A DNA stretch of 64,000 nucleotides from Lycocorax pyrrhopterus obiensis (lineage: Eukaryota; Chordata; Aves; Passeriformes; Paradisaeidae), in assembly GCA_014706295.1 (NCBI GenBank), contig JACSVZ010000001.1, positions 86,550,237-86,614,236 on the forward strand, written 5' to 3'. The position numbers and the translations under genes are program-made. Below are positions 58,833-64,000 of this stretch, one piece after another. Below the pieces are notes generated by a model. The model searched no databases and was not told the DNA's origin. It saw only the letters and a list, made by a program, of their open reading frames with translations. Position 1 is the first letter of the stretch, and every line of letters starts with the position of its first letter.

Positions 58833-58837
58833 CAAGG
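58833..58837. repeat. Right target-site duplication CAAGG
   Basis: Identical to 58266-58270. It directly follows the LTR's terminal CA. Confidence 0.85.
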
Positions 58838-61208
58838 TTAGAGCACCAGGCAGAGCTGCGGAATGTTTTGTGCAGATTCTTTTTGTGACTAGAAGAAACT
58901 AACTTCCTGTCTTCTGGAAGAGCTGATGGAGCAGCTGGAGTTGTCCTTCCCTAATGAGATCACCTTGTGGTATCCAGCTGGGAGATCTCTCTGACCAAAG
59001 GAGTTTGTTTAAACACTACTAAAACCATAACATACTTGCTGTGTTGCTAGTGGGCTTCCAACACACAAGGGTGTTTTGGCCAGCACAGAACATAAACCAC
59101 AACATAGTCTGGAACCTGGGCATAAGAAGTTGAGTAAAAACCCTAAGGCGTCCGTGATTTATGCTGCCAAACAGATTAATTGCTGGAATACAAACGTTGC
59201 ATAAAGCCTAATTTTCCTTCAACCCATCTCCAAGCAAGCTACGCCAAATGCCATGATGAAATGAGGATGGAATCAAGGAATCAAGATGTGAAATTATCTC
59301 TCTGGCTTTATTGCAACATTTTCCATGAGTTTGTATTCTTCTACTCTGTTTTCTTATTATCACTCTTTTAGCGCTCTCATATTATCTAGCTGATTAAGAA
59401 GTATTTTACCTTCATTATAAAACCAGCACTCACATGCCCAATAGCTTTTTCATTGCAATAATAATAAAAAAAAGGATAGTTAGAAAAAATGCATGAAGTA
59501 ATATCACAATTTTTTTTCTCTGATGAGCAGTAAACTCTTTAAATGAGTGAGATGATATTCTCAAGATTAGGAAAAGTAGGTTCTAAGCAGTGGAGAAGAG
59601 GATGGGTGCACACTAGAGTAGGCAAGAAAACTGAAACTGATTAATCCCGAAAGCTGAATCTAACAAGAACAGAAATAAAAAAATATTCTACTTTAAAAGT
59701 TGTTTGCTATCATCAGATTATGGGATTCTCTATAAGGTTTCTAAACCTTTTCAAAGAACTGCAAATGAAGTTCCAGAGAATGCTGGTATGGAGGATTTTA
59801 CAGGCAGCTATTTTGTTTTAGCACATAATTATACGTAATTTGTCTAAATATTTTGTTAATTGTTTATATTCTTAACATATTGAGGTGTGTGCATTCCTTT
59901 TCAGTGTTTTCCATTCATCCTTTGGATAGGACAGAAAAAGTCATGCCTGGGTTCCTCTTGTAGACAAACTCCTTTTGTACATGATAACTTAATTCCCTTG
60001 GCTTAAAACACCTCAAGTTACAAACTCTGTGTATTCTTCAGGGAACACATACACTCCCACATGCAGAATATATCAGATGCAATTACTTTAAAATAATCCT
60101 GTAATTTTTCCCAAGCAGTGACAGATTTTTATGTAAAAAAAACCCAAAACAACAAAACCAAACAAAACTGTTCTCAGGAAACATTTTGAGAAGAGCTTTA
60201 AGTTGATTACTTTTTATATCCAGTGTCCTGTTTGGCTGATAAGCTCCCAATCTTCATCCTTTCACATTGTTCTATCTTTCTGTGCTGAACCCATCTACTC
60301 AATGTCATCTCACAGTTGCTGGCGTGGCTGTGGCGGTGGAGGGGGAGCAGAGAAGAAACATGAGGGTGGCACAGTCCAGCACCAAATCAGAGATTAGGGG
60401 TCAGTCTGCCCACACAGATAACTGCTACACTCTCAGGAATTAAATTTGTTAATCTTTGGAATGCTGTTCATCTTTCATTAATCATATAAGCTATAACAGA
60501 GCCTTTGATCTAAATGCAGTGCAGCCAGAAACCTGCTGCTTCTTTTGGCTCTGATCTATGAATTTGAGTTGTCAAGAGGAATGCCCTCCCCCCTTCTCTT
60601 ATACCTGTCTCCTAACAGTATCCTAGTCTGTTCGAAAGAAGTGGGATGATTTCATGGCTGAGTCATATTGCTGGTGTTTCAGCAGTCTGCATTTGGTGCA
60701 CAGCCCTTGGCAAATGCTGTCTGCCACTACCAGTATAAAGGTGATTCTGTTGATTGACAGGAGTCTATTCACTGCTGGTCTCTGCTGGACAGTATCTGAA
60801 GTGCTTTGTTTGCTGGGGTCACCTCTATCAACTCGGCTCTGACAAAAGCATGCTATTCCCAAAAGAGGATTGAATCATGTCCTGGGTTATGTCAATTCCA
60901 AAATGTATGGCTTCCTTAATGCACAATTGGAATTGTTTGCTGCTCTGTATTTTGTAAATATATTATATGAAAGCAGTGTGAAATTAAATCATAGGATCTC
61001 AAACACCACTGGCACTCTGAAATACAGTCATTATATGGTTATGGATTGATGTGGGTTATCGACACAATCAAAATCAGTTAAATTGGATAACTAGTGAAAA
61101 AGGAAAAAAAGGGGGGGGGAAAACAACCAAACTCATTGTATGTGCACCTATGCCACAAAATCCCCGCAGATATTATCTTGGTACAGCTTCACTGGTTTCT
61201 GAGCAACT
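58838..61208. other. Non-coding DNA; 58838-59104 perhaps an old repeat
   Basis: The stretch 58838-59104 ends in AAACCACAACA and might be another decayed LTR-like piece, but I cannot anchor it. The rest has A-rich patches (about 60134-60168) and chance frames only. An A/G run is at about 61099-61120. Confidence 0.45.
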
Positions 61209-61420
61209 CAAAACTTCTTTAAAGGGATCACGCACTCGGCTCCCCAAAAAGTGGTCACAGCACCAAGCCTGACAGAGTGCAAGAAGCATTTGGACAACGC
61301 TCTCAGGTACTTGGTGTGATTCTGGGGCCTGTCCTGTGCTGGGCCAGGAGTTGGACTCTCTGATCTTTGTGGGTCCTTTCCAATAGAGGATGTTCTATCA
61401 TTCTGTAATTCTGTGATTCC
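61209..61420 (+). mobile_element. CR1 LINE 3' end, second subfamily
   Basis: 'aagtggtcacagcaccaagc' is followed by 'agaagcatttggacaacgct', 'gtcctgtgctgggccaggag', 'ttggactctctgatctttgt' and the tail 'attctgtaattctgtgattc'. It shares its diagnostic blocks with 34908-35120. Between 61219 and 61245 the usual 'cactggaacagg' block is lost or garbled. The 126-codon minus frame 61208-61588 crosses it. Confidence 0.93.
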
Positions 61421-63315
61421 AGCCCCATCGCTGATTCTGCTTTTTTGAAATGTGCAGTGCATAGGGCAGGATGAGAGAGTCAAGAAGATGAAGTGATAGG
61501 AGAGAGAGAGAACATATAGAAATTTGAGGAAAAGTAGTACAGATATATGTGACAGCACTAAATAAACTGAGCTGGTGCCTTTCAACATAGATGCTGAGAG
61601 GGAAAATTATCTGAGACTGACTCAACTCATCAGCTTCTGACACCCAAAGGATGCTCCCCTCCTGCTTGTGCACTTTCTGCCATCTTCATGAAACTTCAGC
61701 CTTGTCTCCTGTTCCACCAGAGGCGAATTCTATATTCCAAACTATCCACCTTAACTGTGAGCTGTTCTTATCAAATGTTTTCTCTCCGATCTTTCCTCTA
61801 CAGATAGAAGTGCTGTTCCTCTAAGAAGACTAAATCTTGATATTTAATTCCATATTTTAAACTATGTTCTTTAAAGATTCACTTCTTTGATCATATTCAG
61901 CAGCTATAATAAATAGAGGTCCTTGCTAGAACACTGGTTCATGGAAAATATATATGTGTGCAGTCTCTTACATTTTCAAGTAATATAATCAATATTAATT
62001 GTTGTACTGTAAAGTAGGATTTGTTCTTCACTGTGAATGGAATGGAATGGAATATGAGTTTCACTAAATCTTCTCTATTTCAGTACAATACAACAAAAGC
62101 CAAATTAAACTGCAGCTTTGAGAATTTCTGCAGATGGTATAAAAGGAATACATAAGAACTTAGAAAAAAAAGTCTGTTTCAAAAGTGTCAAAACATAATT
62201 CAACATGTTTAGTGTCCTTGTAGAATGGCAGATAAAGAGAAAATATAATCAATTGATTCATGAGACACAGTTGGGATCATCAGGTTTACACTTTGCTCTG
62301 ACACTATTTCTCTGAGTGACTTCTGGTGAAACCAGTTAGTTCCTCCATGACCCAGGTTCCCAGTCATAAAACAAGGAGCAGTTTTGTGCCTACAGTACCC
62401 AGCAGTCGTGAAGATAATTTCTACAAAATGCTTGGATAAACACAGAGGCATAAGAGTCCTGTAAGGTTGGCAGTGAGTTTTTGCAGTTTGCCTGAATCGA
62501 GGAGAGACAAGATGATGTGAAGAACAGAGGTGTGGAAAATCCTTTTGGAGGGCTGATTTAATTATGCCTTGGATGTTTATAGCACCATCAAATTTGGAAG
62601 AAACTCAGGGATGTGTTGATTTTTTTTAAAAATATCTGAAGTATATTCATTACTTGGGAAAAAACCTTTCCAAATGTTCAGAGGTACTGACTTAGTGTTT
62701 CTTTTACTGAATCAGCAGCCTAAACCCATGTGTTTGGAATATGGTTATTTCTCATCTCTATATTCTTTGGGATGCTGTCCTACAGTCTTTCTCATGTAAT
62801 AATTCACTATGAAATTATTGATCTTTTATGAGACTAAGGTAAAACCCAAAATGGGAAACTAGGAGCTGCTGTAATAAAGAAATGTGAAAGGACAAAGAAA
62901 GGGAGAGAAGTGAATAAAAAGAATGAGAAGAAAAGCACAAAGAGAAAGATTAAGAATAAAAAGGCTGTGATTTTGGAGGTGAAAATGCTTTTGAAAAGTG
63001 GGGTAATTGATAAGATACATTTGCTATTCATTGGGATAATGATTTCCTTTTCATCTTTACACAAGGCTTTCATTGGCAACAGGGCATGACTGACTCTCAG
63101 TGGCAGCATGGTTAGTGTCAATGTTATGTCACCGTGGTTCACTGACCCCAGTCCAGAAATATTATTCACCCTTCTCTAAAAAAAACAGTTTAAAATTGCT
63201 GACAAATGATAATAAGTTCTATGAACCCATGACATTTATGAAATTCCATCAGTTTCATCTTTAGAAGGGCAAGGTCCTGAATAAAACAATGAAAACTATG
63301 GCTGGGGAAAAAAAA
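61421..63315. other. Non-coding DNA, no recognisable element
   Basis: A short (GAATG)4 repeat lies at about 62034-62053. A purine-rich stretch at 62870-62965 produces a 111-codon minus frame full of F, L and S with no domain. No interspersed repeat seen before 63316. Confidence 0.5.
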
Positions 63316-63452
63316 TCTCATAGAATGATGGAATCATAGAATGCTTTGGGTTGGAAGGGATTTAAAGACCATGTCTTTTCAATCCCCACCCCTGCCACAG
63401 GCAGGGACATCTTCTATTAGACCAGGTTGCTCAAAGCCCCATCCTTGAAATC
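63316..63452 (-). mobile_element. CR1 LINE 3' end
   Basis: 'catagaatgatggaatcata', 'atgctttgggttggaaggga', 'cccctgccacaggcagggac' and 'agaccaggttgctcaaagcc' are reversed CR1 3' blocks. Homology fades after the 'ccccatcc' at 63444. Confidence 0.94.
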
Positions 63453-64000
63453 TCAAGTATGAACATTTTGAAATTATAAAAGGCATCAGTCTAGGTTGAG
63501 ATCTGAATCATCCACAAATCAGGGCAACGCATCTGAGTATATTAATCTAGTCCTTATATTTACAGTATCTTATTAATCTCTCTTCTGTATTTACATATGA
63601 AAGAGAAAAAAATCAAACCATTTTAATTTTGTCATATAGTAGGCAAGTTTTTATTATAACTTTTGTTTTGAAACAAAAATTGGCCTTTTTTTTCTCCCTG
63701 AATTTTGCATTTGCCCCTTTTGCATACCACCCAGGCAGCTCTCATGTAAATTTCAACTTCAGAAAAGGTAAAGATAGCAGTCTCTTCTTGGAAATGACAG
63801 ACAGCAAAGCGTAAATCTCTTCCTGCAGCAGCCTCCTTGTTAGACAGAGAGAAATTCACCAGTCTCTCTCCTGGTACACTAAAACATGTTAGATGATCAG
63901 AGGTGAATCCTTGGCAATTACATCCAGAAAAGATTCAGGCACCTAATACCTTACACTGAATTGTAGTGCTGACACCCTTTTGAGTCATTCAGAAATCAAA
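63453..64000. other. Non-coding DNA to window end
   Basis: A+T-rich. Overlapping 61- and 75-codon frames on opposite strands (63629-63859) are mutual shadows. No element recognised. Confidence 0.45.

Noticed and set aside
58838..59104. Possible extension of the LTR at 58271 to AAACCACAACA at 59104
   Set aside because: The CAAGG duplication and terminal CA place the LTR end at 58832. The extension has no matching duplication.
61208..61588. 126-codon minus-strand frame
   Set aside because: Crosses the CR1 copy at 61209-61420 in antisense, and the remainder is a hydrophobic chance translation.
1..64000. CRISPR arrays, bacterial operons, tRNA or rRNA genes, telomeric repeats
   Set aside because: No evenly spaced identical repeats, no cloverleaf-type segments and no TTAGGG arrays were seen. 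The window is vertebrate nuclear DNA.

Overview
The window looks like nuclear DNA of a bird, or at least of a sauropsid. It carries about a dozen and a half CR1 LINE copies. Most are short and 5'-truncated, and they end in the CR1 3' tail of ATTCTATGA-like octamers. It also carries long terminal repeats (LTRs) of avian endogenous-retrovirus type. The sequence is A+T-rich and CpG-poor, has vertebrate-style microsatellites, and has no bacterial gene organisation.

I found no protein-coding gene, rRNA, tRNA or CRISPR array that I can defend. The open frames are short (the longest is 162 codons). The longest ones lie inside repeats or simple-sequence DNA, and none has recognisable domains. The window is best read as an intergenic gene desert or part of a large intron. 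Nothing here decides between the two.

Layout. 0-3 kb: two degraded, old plus-strand CR1 pieces. 3-13 kb: mostly single-copy DNA with a perfect CTCF-type core (6892-6905), a TA/TG microsatellite (8711-8814) and a CpG-retaining TGACGT palindrome (10516-10531). 13-25 kb: CR1 at 13.3 (+), 18.0 (-), 20.1-20.8 (-, internally deleted) and 24.3 kb (-); a minus-strand ERV LTR abuts the third copy (20812-21401). A possible exon-like frame lies at 17.1 kb. 25-34 kb: mostly single-copy, with an AGGTCA everted repeat at 26654-26671 and an old repeat at 31.2 kb. 34-41 kb: five plus-strand CR1 3' ends in a row. 43-48 kb: minus CR1, a possible ERV LTR, two ancient CR1 bodies (one still encodes the SPGPDGIHPR reverse-transcriptase motif) and a perfect 12-bp hairpin at 48.1 kb. 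51-64 kb: a CR1 split by an 84-bp insertion, two tetranucleotide microsatellites, a plus-strand ERV LTR (54077-55020), a solo LTR with a perfect 5-bp target-site duplication (58271-58832), and two more CR1 copies.

There is no gene cooperation to describe. What can be reconstructed is the history of insertions: old CR1 bodies first, then younger CR1 3' fragments and ERV LTRs. I see no evidence of a new biological system. Repeat-family names come from recognising conserved stretches by eye, so boundaries are generally good to about 10-30 bases unless a duplication or terminal TG/CA fixes them.
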